Part shown: positions 34,735 to 44,812 of the stretch, piece by piece
Layout of the letters: each line of letters starts with the position of its first letter
How positions within the stretch are numbered: the stretch's first letter is position 1
NCBI RefSeq assembly: GCF_040939455.1
Contig: NC_134116.1
Span: forward strand, 45,337,400 to 45,401,399
Direction: 5' to 3'
Source of the DNA: Microcebus murinus
Lineage: Eukaryota; Chordata; Mammalia; Primates; Cheirogaleidae
DNA length: 64,000 nucleotides
The notes under the pieces: generated by a model
Told to the model about the DNA's origin: nothing
What the model saw: only the letters and a program-made list of their open reading frames with translations
Databases searched by the model: none
Position numbers and translations under genes: made by a program

Positions 34735-35174
34735 CAGTTGACCCTGAACAATGCAGGAGTTAAGGGTGCCAACCCCTGCACCATGGAAAATCTGCATACA
34801 AATTTTCACTCTCCCAAAACTTAACTACTAATAGCCTACTGTTGGCCCAACGCCTTACCAATATCATGAACAGTCAAATAACACACATTTTGTATGCAAT
34901 TATTTGTTATATACTATATCTTAAAGAAAGCTAGAGAAATGAAAATGTTACTTAAAAAATCATAGGGAAGAGAAAATATATTTACTATTCATTAAGTGGA
35001 AGTGAATCATCACAAAAGGCTTCATCCTAACAGTCTTCATTTTGAGTAGGCTGAGGAGGAGGAGGAGGAGGAAGAAGAAGGATTAGTCTTGTTCTCAGAG
35101 GTGGCAAAAGAAGAAAAAATCCACATATAAGTGGAACAAAATATTTGAAACTGGTGTTGTTCAAGGATCAACTG
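34735..35174 (-). mobile_element. MER2/Tigger1-type pogo MITE, 440 bp
   Basis: Left end CAGTTGACCCTGAACAATGC and right end GTTGTTCAAGGATCAACTG are the MER2/Tigger1 terminal inverted repeats. A TA precedes the left end (34733-34734). Inner landmarks include TAACTACTAATAGCCTACTG, AATATCATGAACAGTCAAAT, ACACATTTTGTATGC, TATATACTATATCTTAAAG and CCACATATAAGTGGA. A (GGA)n expansion sits at about 35050-35082. Noncoding, old. Confidence 0.88.
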
Positions 35175-36555
35175 TGTATCCATGAATCCTTAAATCCAGG
35201 GTCAATATGTCCTGGTTTGCTGGGAAACGTCTCCTTTTATGCCTGATAGCCAAGCTTAATTATTAATAGCCTTATTTCACTCTCGAAAGGGTCTCATTAT
35301 AGACAAAATTTATATGGACACTCTACAAATATAAAGGCAATATTAGGCATATGGAAAATGTGAAGTGATTTAATTCTTCTACATGCTTCTTGAGACACTG
35401 ATAAATCTCTTTATCCTACTTCTTATTCTTCAAAAGTGATACCTTTTAAAAAGCAAACAAATGTTATGTCATTTTTAAAAGAAACACTGTTAGTTCATAA
35501 TGCTTAAATCAAAGCTGCTCAGGTAAAATGTTCCTCCTTTTGTGAAGCATTAGCAGTAATCAGCATAAAAAATAGGAACTTAATCATCATGCAGATAGAA
35601 TCTGATAATTATAAAGTATTTCAATGTCATATACTTAGAAAATAATAGCCAAATTAAATCAAGTGAGGAAAAGGAACAAAGTTAGTTGATGGTAAAATGG
35701 TAAAATTCCCCACAGAGCCAAGTACCCAAACTTGAATAGATAAAACAAAGCTGTCTGATTGAGGGTGAATAAATATGAACATTGGCTAAAAGTTAGGAGG
35801 ACATGGGTAATTGTAATTATACACAATAGAATTACTGCCCACTGAGTACTGATTTTACTCGAATGTAGGCTACTTTAATGCTCAGGTGATAATAACAATA
35901 CGTCATTTGGGGTATTGTAAATCACCTCGAGGGATCAATATGAAAACTCTAGGGTTGAACAATGCCCAAATGTTGGTACCTTGATGAAGCACAATAAATA
36001 CATAGGCTTCTTTTATAGAACAAGTGGGACTAAAATATAAACACAGTGCATTATGTGTAGCATAACAACCTCAATCTGTCCCTTTTATATGCTTTGGAAA
36101 TATGTTAAATATCTTTTAAAATTTGCTGATGAGTTCCCCTCAGAGTAAAAAATCTAGTAGATGAGCAGGAAACAGGAGTGACTCAGTCATTTCACCCCCC
36201 TTTCTTCTGCACAGTGATAAACCATCTGTTTGGGAGCTGCTTTCTTCCTCTCATCACAGAAGCAGAAGGTGATTCACATAGGGACAGTGCAAGCACGTCA
36301 GGTTTTCAAGGTGGCTTTTTATTCCACCAGGTAAAGATTGGGTGAGTCAGACATTGGCTCTAAAAACAGCAAGTCTCTCTCCTGTGATCTTCAGTCCCTT
36401 ATGAATATAACTAAAGAGACTCAGGAAGAGTTGTATTCTGCAACTTGAAGCAGATGATTATAAATATGTTTGCATGTAATTGTCTTGTTTTCTTAATGCA
36501 AACGTTAATGTAAAAAATAGAAGGAATAGGCGCAGGAACACTTATTCAGACCATC
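35175..36555. other. Non-coding; two AP-1-like sites near the end
   Basis: No repeat family or gene recognised. The 36170-36370 part is less AT-rich and carries two AP-1 consensus heptamers, annotated separately. Confidence 0.4.
36179..36349. promoter_or_regulatory. Pair of AP-1 consensus heptamers
   Basis: TGACTCA at 36179-36185 (inside GTGACTCAGTCA) and TGAGTCA at 36343-36349 lie 160 bases apart in non-repetitive sequence. Two perfect heptamers so close are compatible with an enhancer, but either may occur by chance. Confidence 0.25.
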
Positions 36556-36754
36556 CTCAGCTGTCCACTATGGTAGCCAGTAGCCTATGTGACTGTTTAC
36601 ATTTAAATTAATTATAATTAAATTTAAAAATTCAATGCTTAGGCTAGGCCTTTTTTAAATTCTCAGTAACTGCATGTGGCTATAAGTTACCATATTGGAC
36701 AGCACAAACATAGAACATTTCCATCATTGAAGAAAATTTTACTGGAAAGCTCTA
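36556..36754 (-). mobile_element. hAT-Charlie nonautonomous element (MER1-like)
   Basis: CAGCTGTCCACTATGGTAGC opens the element. TTAAATTAATTATAATTAAA, CTGCATGTGGCTATAAGTTA, CCATATTGGACAGCAC and AGAACATTTCCATCATTGAA follow, then a decayed terminal ACTGGAAAGCTCT. Same group and orientation as the copy at 53.5 kb. Confidence 0.75.
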
Positions 36755-36764
36755 AGCATGTCAT

Positions 36765-36990
36765 TTTGTATGTGTGTGCCCAAAACATTTATAGCAATAT
36801 TATTTAAAATAAAAATAGCTGGAAACTACCAACATGTTCAGGACTAGGGCAAAGATTAAGGAAACTATGGCAAACTCACTCCACAGACCATTACAGAGCA
36901 AATAAAATGATCTTTTAGCAAAAGGTTTTTAACAAAATGGGGACATAATAATAGATAATGTCAAATAAAGAAAATAAATTATGTATACAC
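36765..36990 (+). repeat. HAL1/L1M LINE fragment
   Basis: GCAATATTATTTAAAATAAA, AATAGCTGGAAACTACCAAC, ATGTTCAGGACTAGGGCAAA, GATTAAGGAAACTATGGC and CATTACAGAGCAAATAAAAT track the old LINE ORF2 3' segment (TTTATAATAGCAAAAACTGG, AAACAACCTAAATGTCC, GGTTAAATAAATTATGG). Confidence 0.7.
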
Positions 36991-38335
36991 CAGTAGTTCT
37001 CTTTTGTATTTAACATGATGGGAGCAGTCATACATGGATGACACAATAGCTAGCTGACTTATAATCAGTCCTGTGATTGAACGGACACTCATTACCTTAA
37101 GAAGTGAAATTCTACAAGTTATACATTTAGTTTAATTTATTCAGGTTCATGTCTAATCAAGCTAAACATAAGAGGGTTGCTGGCATTCTTTGTAATCAAC
37201 TACATTTAAATGGCTTAAACTATTTTTGTTAGACATTTTTTTTCCTGGCTTACTTTCCACCAAACAATGTTAACCTATATAGAGATAATGAAGAAATAAA
37301 AGTGCCTCTAATATGCTAGGTATAAATGTTGATAGCCCTCTGATATTAGTATGTTTTGCAATGCTGTGCTAAAAAGTTATATATTTGATATTTGAGAATA
37401 ATAAAAATATATCCAACTTGTAAGATTTACTTGGATATTTTCAGAGTTTTAATTTTTGTTATTCTCATTGTTTAAAAAATGTTCTATTATGCCTATGTTG
37501 AGCCCCTTTATGATATTTAGAAATATGATTGTATAAACCAAGATTAGTTCCATGTTATGGTAATTTATATATGAGTATACATTGTAAAAATACAGTAAAT
37601 AAAAAGATAAATAATGTTTCTGATTAAGTTAATTTTGTCAGAGACAATGCAAATAAACACTTTAATACTAGCTTCTGTAATATTAAAAAAAACACATTTC
37701 ATTTTCTTATAGTTTACCTAACAAAAATCCAAAAATAATTTTATAAATGAGGAAAGAATTAACTAGAAATTGAACACTTGAGTGTAAACAAGTTCTGACT
37801 CTGATAATGAGGTAACTTTACCTCTGATAACTGAACTTTGTATTGCAAATTAACATCAAATGATGCCACAAACGATAGGAGTTTAAAAAATGTATAGAAA
37901 CATGATTTTTTTCTCCTGCTGCAGGTGTCTTGAGGCATGCAGGATGATTGCTAGAGCAAATTTGATCAGATTTATGCATAAAACATGGTGTATTAATAAA
38001 GTTGTTTTATTGCATTTGCCAGGTGGTTTCTTGTACATAAAGCAATATTCTTAAGCTAACATATTTTTTTTCCAAATTCCTTATGCCAGAATGTTGACTA
38101 CTGTATGCCTTGTGCTTAGAATTCAGTTGTTCCATGTTTTTTGTGAAATTTTAATTATGATTAATTTAAAATTGTGATAACCTTTTATAAATAGAAATGA
38201 TGTGGATTATTTTTTAGCTTGGTGTTTCTCCTTTTTTAAAAAATCTACACATAGTCCAAAATCTCTTTGCCTTTCTAGAAATACTACCATAATGTTACCT
38301 CAACATGTCTATCAGGTTCTTAGTGATTTATGTAA
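36991..38335. other. AT-rich non-coding, nothing recognised
   Basis: No repeat family, gene or regulatory signal recognised. The frame 38202-38438 runs into a MIR and is chance. Confidence 0.45.
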
Positions 38336-38530
38336 CTTTTTCTCATTTAATACGTCTAATAATTCCATGGGGAAGATTTTGTTAGTCCCATTTGTATTTG
38401 GAAAACTGAGAATTAGGGAGGTAAATCAATTTGCCTAATGTCTATAGGTAATCAAAGTCAGAGTCCAAAATCTGAGTATGATTAGACCTGACTGCAAACC
38501 AATGTTCTTTATCAAAACTCTATACTGCCT
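38336..38530 (-). repeat. MIR SINE
   Basis: TCTAATAATTCCATGGGGAA, GTTAGTCCCATTTGTATTTG, GAAAACTGAGAATTAGGGAG, GTAAATCAATTTGCCTAATG, AATCAAAGTCAGAGTCCAAA and AACCAATGTTCTTTATCA match reverse MIR along nearly its full length. Confidence 0.8.
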
Positions 38531-38784
38531 CCTTCCCTTACAGCAGATCTATCTATTACCTGCCAGTTTCTGTTTTGGATTCTGATATTAACTCAGGGAA
38601 GACACGATGTGACTTTGAATCTTGCCCTCTTAGCATTTTTCATAATTTTGATTATTACTATTGTAATTAACAGTTTAATATCTGCCTTCCCTTTCAAAAT
38701 GTAATGTCTAGGAGGGTGGGACCACAGTGAACTCTTGTTAAATATTTATGAAAAGAAGAACAGATAAAAAGAATTCAAAAACTA

Positions 38785-38857
38785 AATGACAAAGACTAAA
38801 AGATAGAAAAAAAGAAGGAAGAAAGGAAGAATGGAAGGAGAGAAGGAAAGAGAAAAT
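38785..38857. repeat. Purine-rich (GAAA/GGAA) tract
   Basis: A run of almost only A and G (AAAAAAGAAGGAAGAAAGGA...GAAGGAAAGAGAAAA) over about 70 bases, just upstream of a retrocopy insertion. Confidence 0.85.
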
Positions 38858-38879
38858 GGACCAATTCCTTCTGTATATC

Positions 38880-38981
38880 AAAAGCTAATTAAGGCTCAGA
38901 GTTTGGTGGCGTGCCCCTCTGAGCCCGGCGGCGAAATAAAAGCTGATTCTCCGAAAAAAAAAAAAAAAAAAAGCTAATTAA
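38880..38981 (+). mobile_element. Very short 5'-truncated retrocopy (61 bp body) with perfect TSD
   Basis: Flanked by the exact 13-bp direct repeat AAAAGCTAATTAA (38880-38892 and 38969-38981). The body is 61 bases (38893-38953), GC-rich with three CpGs and an AATAAA signal (GCGAAATAAAAGCTG) 13 bases before a pure A tract of at least 15. This is the hallmark of L1-mediated retrotransposition of the extreme 3' end of a cellular polyadenylated mRNA. The TSD and poly(A) are undamaged, so it is recent. The parent gene is not recognised. Alternatives: a little-known SINE tail or the 3' end of a non-coding RNA. Confidence 0.85.
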
Positions 38982-39169
38982 ATAAATTACTGTATTAAAA
39001 TTCAGATGAGTACTATAAACAATTACTGGAACACAATTGGGGTATCAACTAGATAAAATATGACATTTAAGCTGAGTCCTAAATGAAAAACAGAAGGTAA
39101 TTCAGGTGAAACTGGAGTGATACGGAGCAGCCAGAACCTACTGTGTTTTCTAACTCAAGAATTTAGGAT

Positions 39170-40088
39170 TTATCTTTGCAATTGTGAATTGTGCTGCTAT
39201 AAACATTTGAGTGAAAGTGCCCTTTTAACAAAATATCTTCTTTTCCTTTGGGTAAATACCTAGTAATAAGATTGCTAGATCAAATGGTAGGTCTACTTTT
39301 AGTTCCTTCAGGAATCTCCATACTACTTTCCATAGAGGTTGTACCAGTTTGCAGTACCATCAACAGTGCATATGTGTTCCTTTATCTCTACATCCATGCC
39401 AGCATTTGTCGTTTTGGGACTTTTTTTTTTTTTAATTTTTTTTTTATTTTGGCATATTATGGGGGTACAGATTTTAAGGTTTCAATAAATGCCCATTTCC
39501 CCCCCTCCCCCCAAAAGTCTGAGTCTCCATCAGAGCCATTCTCATTGGAGTTAGGTGATATCTCATTGTGGTTTTGATTTGCATTTCCCTGATGATTACA
39601 GACATTGAGCATTTTTCATGTGTGTGTGTTGGCTACTAGTTATTTTCATTTGAAAAGTTTCTGTTCATGTCTTTTGCCCACTTTTTAATGGGGTTGTTTG
39701 ATTTTTTTTTTCTTGCTGATTTGCTTGAGTTCTTTGTAGATTCTACTTATCAGCCCTTTATCATATGTATAGCACGCGAATATTTTCTCCTATTGTGTAG
39801 GTTGTCTATTTGCTCTATTGATTGTGTCTTTGGCTGTGCAGAGCTTTTTAATTTGATCAAGTCCCATTTATTTTTGTTGTTGCTGTGATTGCTTTTGGGG
39901 TCATCTTCATAAATTCTTTGCCTAGGCTGATGTCTGTAAGAGTTTTTCCAACATTTTCTTCTAGAATTCTTAAAGTGTCATGCCTTATGTTTAAGTCTGT
40001 TAGCCATTGAGAATTAATTTTTGCAAGCGATGAGAGGTATATATCCTGTTTCAGTCTTTGATATGTGGATATCCAATTTTCTCAGAAC
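39170..40088 (-). repeat. Older 5'-truncated L1, ORF2 3' region, interrupted
   Basis: TTGCAATTGTGAATTGTGCTG, CTAGATCAAATGGTAGGTCT, CCATACTACTTTCCATAGAG, AGGTGATATCTCATTGTGG, TTTGATTTGCATTTCCCTG, TTTTGCCCACTTTTTAATGG and TTTGATCAAGTCCCATTTAT parallel the L1 at 26.0-26.7 kb but are more diverged. The 3' end starts inside ORF2, with no L1 3'UTR or poly(A) of its own visible at 39170. It is split at about 39421-39532 by a younger L1 3' end. Frames are broken; 39248-39577 and 39667-39888 are antisense chance frames. Confidence 0.9.
39421..39532 (-). mobile_element. Nested, severely truncated young L1 3' end
   Basis: T13-AA-T-rich poly(A) equivalent, then TTTTGGCATATTATGGGGGT, ACAGATTTTAAGGTTTCAAT, AAATGCCCATTTCCCCCC and AAAAGTCTGAGTCTCCATCA. 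This is practically identical to the 3'UTR start of the 25.5 kb L1 (about 100 bases) and then drops directly back into older L1 ORF2 (GAGCCATTCTCATT). Confidence 0.9.
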
Positions 40089-43083
40089 TTACCAGTGACC
40101 ATATTTGTATTTTTGAAAGGTTTATATGGCTTCAGTGTTCAGAATAGACTTTAAGAGACAAACTGTGGATTTTTGACCTAAGTGTCCAAAGAGGGAATAA
40201 CTTGCCAGGATGGGAAAGAGAGCTACTGTTTTAAGAATAGAAGAGGCTGTCTAGCAGAAGCTGTAGCCTTTGTTGGAAGCACAGGTTGACTGCAAGGACA
40301 GCCTGTTAATGACAGATCCCCAGGTTTAATTACCCAGACTTGTATGTCTATGCACCACCTGCTAGTGTCCCATTGGCTGAACCCAATAGGAAGTCGAAGT
40401 GCAGAAGGCTCCTGTAGAAGCTGTGTAAAGGAGTAAGCCTACTGGGCACAAAACAAGTGGATTAAAGAAAATATCTAGCACACCGTCATAGATTTGTCCT
40501 CTTAAGAAATGTTGGTAGCTTGGTCTGAGACTTTGGGGCATACAGTAAAACCTATGGATGTTAGATGCTACTAAACCTATTCATTAAGCTGATCTATTTG
40601 CCTACTGAGAGTATATGAGTAGTACCCTTTCTGTCTATCATAGCAATTGAACATTGCTTCTGCCTTTCTCTTAACAAAGTTTAGTATGTGTTCACTATTA
40701 AAAGTTACATGCAACCCTATTTCCCAATATAAATGGAGTCATTCTTATTTTGCCATCTCCATGCTTCTTTCCATGGAGATTTGTTTTTAAAATATTATAG
40801 CATCGCAAAGTGTTAAGATGTATGCAAACGGTCACTGGTTTCTCAGTCACTTATTTTCAAAGGGAAACTACCCTCTGCCCTACCCCAAATGAGCCCTTCT
40901 ACCTCCTAACCCCTAATAAAAACCTAGAATTTTTATGGAACTTTCAACTTGTCTTCATATAGATCCTTCAAATGTAAAAATAGGAGGTTTGGCCAGATAA
41001 ATGATCAATGAGTTTCCCTGACCCTCTACAATTCTGTGGTTCCATTTCCTGGAAGATCATCTAATTGAAAGCAAATGTTTGTTGCAATGTACATTTAAGG
41101 ACCTCATCTTCAAAAACAGAAGCCCATTTTAACTTCAATCACAAAGTGATGTGATCTTGTTGAATTTCTAATTGCAAAGAAGCTACATGTGGTCTGTAGG
41201 TCAACTTTTAATAGCATAAATATATTTTGGTTGAAAGAATTGTAACCACACTGTAATCAAAGTGGCTCCAAGAAACCTAGAAAATTGCCTATTTGACAAA
41301 AAAAGCCACACATAAATATCACTATTAAAGATGCTAGGGAACTTCAGGAGATCACTTTCCCAAATATTAATTTTTCTATATTATCTCTACTTTCATTGTA
41401 GTGCTACACCCAATTAAAGCATCAAGCATTTAACCTATACTTGTGAAAAAAGCAGTTTATGATGGGTGTAATCATACTCCCATAGGTCCAATTATCTCAG
41501 TTGGCTCCCAATTAATCCAGGGAGTTGTTAGGGCCTCCTTTTAATTAGATCTCTTCCTCTCAAAGAATAATCTCTTTTTTCATATTTTACTTTATTATTT
41601 CCTTTACTGGAACCCTGCAGAGTGGGAATACTATTTTAAAATGTACTTGTTTGTTTGATGGCTGGTTGAGACTTAATAAAGATGATATTTTTAACTAGAG
41701 TTAGCTTCTAAGTAGAGATATAAATTAGTCCTTCTCTATGAAAATTAAATGCAAATATGTACAAAGTGAGATGAGTCATACCTTGTATATTTTAAGTTTT
41801 AACATTTTTCTCATTAAGTCCCATTGATCTTTTACATAATCTCCCCAAATATGAAAACCAGCATAGAATTAACGGGGTGTTTGTTTGTTTGCTGTTTGTT
41901 TTGCACTATCTGATTTGCCTGTTAATTGCATTACTTTCAGGGCATTGATTTATGTTATAAATTAAGATATTAGTATAATAAAATGAGCTCCAGAAGGAAG
42001 ACATTTGATCTACAGTGCCCTTTTGCCTGTTCAATCTCCTCTAGGCCATAGATAAAGTACCAAGGATAAAAGGTTGCTTTGTCAGCAAGGGGTTTCTTTT
42101 GTATTTGCTTACAAAAATACAGCTGGTATACTCTTGTATTCTCTTTAGAGTTCGTCAGGAAAATGCTTTGAAATTATGGATTAAAATCTAGAGTTGTGCC
42201 ACTCTTTCCAGCCAACTTTCTAAGCTGTTAAAAATATTATTTTATGTATAAGTAAAACTTTCTCATTAAATTCATAATTTATACAGCTTTATAGGAGTAG
42301 AATTCCCTTTATCATATCCCGCATACCCTATTCACTTGGCATAGAGTGCATTTCCCTAAAGAGAAAGAAAGTAAACCACTTTATCCTTAAATTTATTGAC
42401 ATTACAGGAATTTAGGAAATGAGGCTTCATGAGGACTGAACTGCCTTAAAAGCTTTGTTGTGTATGCATAGCCTTATGCAAATAAGTACAAATTTAAATT
42501 TATGTTTGGAAAACCTGGGTAAGCACTTGATATATAAATTTAGTCCAATTGTTTTCATTATTTATGCTATTTTAATTGTATCTACTATTGCCATGGGGAA
42601 AATTTTACACATTTAATGGAGAGCCATATTTTCACAGACATGTCAACAAATAATAAAAGTCATAAATATACAAAAACACCTGTATATACAAAACAATCAG
42701 ATACAAGATTCATACTAAAATAGGTCTTTCTTGGCCGAAAGCCATTAGACTGAGACCCTGACTCTAGAACTTGCTCAATCCTCATCTTTTCCACCCAAGA
42801 GTTGATTTGTCAACCTCATACATACCTTCCTTATACGAACTATCACAAGTTGTTACTAATATTACTCTTCAAATCTGTCTACTATACTAGACTGTGTAAA
42901 CATGGAAGTCTGCCTTAGGCACCTTAGAAATCTCTGCAGTTCCAGCTCTTCTTGTATTGCCTGGAATATTTATATTGTTTCAACAAAAGTTTATAAAAGG
43001 AAGGGGGGAGAGAAAAAAAAAGGAGTATTCTTAAATTTATTCAGTGGAATTGCTCCATAGACAAGATATCCATACTTAGAATT
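40089..43083. other. About 3 kb non-coding, possible old repeat at 40.2-40.5 kb
   Basis: 40200-40480 is less AT-rich and includes GTGTCCCATTGGCTGAACCC / AATAGGAAGTCGAAG, resembling an old repeat I cannot name. The rest shows no feature by eye. Confidence 0.4.
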
Positions 43084-43160
43084 GCTGCCACTTGTAAATC
43101 TCCCCATGTTTTTATCAACTCTTTTATTAAGCATCTCTTTATGATACAGAATTATTTTAT
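43067..43160 (+). repeat. Dispersed repeat, copy 1 (unclassified)
   Basis: ATATCCATACTTAGAATTGC, GCCACTTGTAAATCTCCCCA, TCAACTCTTTTATTAAGCATC reappear with about 20 percent divergence at 44718-44812 in the same orientation. Family not recognised; either a local duplication or two copies of an old interspersed repeat. Confidence 0.7.
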
Positions 43161-43852
43161 CCTGAATTCTACACTCCAGTGGGTGTTATTAGAAAGACGC
43201 CACAGAGAATCTGGCCCTTTACTGTCAAGCTGTTCTACGTAATTCTTTCCTAAAAGGTACCTATCATGTACTTTTAGTATCAGTTCAAAAGGATCTGTAG
43301 GTATATTGCTATTAAGGTGGGTGTCAATTTTAGTCTCCGGCTGGCATTAACTAACATAAATGTATGTAAACGAGAGACACCAGTTTTTAATCTTAAATGA
43401 AAAATACCTGAATAAACATTAAATCAAGCACCATTCAGATTGGCTAGATTCACAGTTGTGAATTGTTGCTTATTGATCAATGAATTGTAACAGTGGGATT
43501 TGTTTAAATGAATTAGGCTGAGATATTGCCTTAAATTTAATGCATCTGCACTTTGCAGATAAAACCTTCCCTTTGGTCTTCTGGGAGATCATCTTCCCAG
43601 CACAGTACTTGAAAGTCACCTCCATTGTGTGTTTCAGTGTCTCCTTTTTTTTGGCTGCTTTGTGTCATACCGTTTTCAGATGGACACAATCTCTCTTTGC
43701 ATAGGTTTATATCTATTATGTTTTTAGACTCTAGATCAGACCTGGCAGTTGGTTTATGTAAAGAGATTTCAAACATCTATACCCAAACCATTAGATATTG
43801 ATTATATTGCTTACTTGCGTTAAAGTAGTGTTACTGCATTTATTTCTCATGT
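43161..43852. other. Non-coding, nothing recognised
   Basis: Between the dispersed repeat and the transducing L1 fragment. The minus frame 43776-43537 has no recognisable motif. Confidence 0.4.
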
Positions 43853-43981
43853 AGAACCCCATTGTATTTTCTTTTTTGCTTTTTATATCAGTCTTGTGAA
43901 CAGTATTTATTTATTTATTATTATTATTTTTTTTTTATTTTAGCATATTATGGGGGTACAAGTGTTAAGAACCCTATTGTA
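43853..43981 (-). mobile_element. Ultra-short L1 3' end with probable 3' transduction
   Basis: Direct repeats AGAACCCCATTGTA (43853-43866) and AGAACCCTATTGTA (43968-43981), 13 of 14 identical, delimit the insertion. Read on the minus strand, it holds about 40 bases of L1 3'UTR end (CCCCCATAATATGCTAAAAT), an A/AAT-rich tract, then about 20 bases of non-L1 sequence (ACTGTTCACAAGACTGATAT), then a second A-rich tail before the other TSD. Two tails with unique sequence between them is the signature of read-through 3' transduction. Confidence 0.75.
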
Positions 43982-44581
43982 GATTCAAGTGACAACTACA
44001 TTAGATGTTCAAAGAAAACTTATTAAATGAAACCACTATGTGGTACTCTAACATCATGTTACAGCAGCTGATATCAGTTGTGAGACGTATTGAGGAAACC
44101 AAAATCAAACCTTGTTTTTGAGCCTGCTGTTATATAAGGTCAACTTCAAGTCATATAGCACATGAATGTCTGAGCCATCCCAATAAGAGAATTTCCCAAA
44201 CACATAGGAGTTAGAATGTTAGCATATTAAATGCTGTCATAACTGACTGAAACAGTTTTTAATATTCTCCCTCTCCTTCTTCCTTTTGTTTTCTCCTATC
44301 CCCTTCCCAACTCTGCCTTTTTTACTCCTTCTCTTCCTCTGTCTCCTTCCTATTCTTATTCTTTTACTCTCTGAAATATAAAGTACTTTCCAAATTCAGA
44401 ATTATAGATTTCTGCTGTGCTATGTGTATTACTGTTATCTACACAGTCCATATTAAAAATACTTGCGAAGATTATATTTTGATATTGCTGGGGTGAGATC
44501 TTGGATTGTGTTTCTTTTCTTTCTGATGCCTAATTATTTTGGGGAATGATTGGATATACTTTATGTGCTGAATGTTCCAGA
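43982..44581. other. Non-coding with a pyrimidine-rich patch
   Basis: CT-rich sequence at 44265-44360 (CTCCCTCTCCTTCTTCC...CTTCTCTTCCTCTGTC). No gene or named repeat recognised. Confidence 0.45.
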
Positions 44582-44632
44582 AAGCTCTTTCCTAAGCAAC
44601 AGCCTCTTCCTAAGCTCTTTCCTAAGCAACAG
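44582..44632. repeat. 30-bp-period tandem duplication
   Basis: AAGCTCTTTCCTAAGCAACAG occurs at 44582-44602 and again, identical, at 44612-44632, separated by CCTCTTCCT. A recent local duplication with 1.7 units. Confidence 0.95.
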
Positions 44633-44717
44633 GGCCATAGTCCAATGAGTCTCTCTTCATTATAGACTCTTTTAAGACTGACAGAGTGACTGCTGCACCT
44701 AGCCCTATCACAATCTC

Positions 44718-44812
44718 CATATCCATACACAGAGCTGCTGCCACTTATAAACCTCCCCATTTTTTATTAACTCTTTTATTTAACACCTCTATAGGATAAT
44801 TTCATAATAATT
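44718..44812 (+). repeat. Dispersed repeat, copy 2 (unclassified)
   Basis: ATATCCATACACAGAGCTGC, GCCACTTATAAACCTCCCCA, TTAACTCTTTTATTTAACACC aligns with 43067-43160. Confidence 0.7.

Noticed and set aside
44148..44163. Search for tRNA, snRNA or rRNA genes across the window
   Set aside because: No intact tRNA A/B-box pair with foldable cloverleaf, no U-snRNA and no rRNA landmarks were seen; only 7SL-derived SINEs are present.
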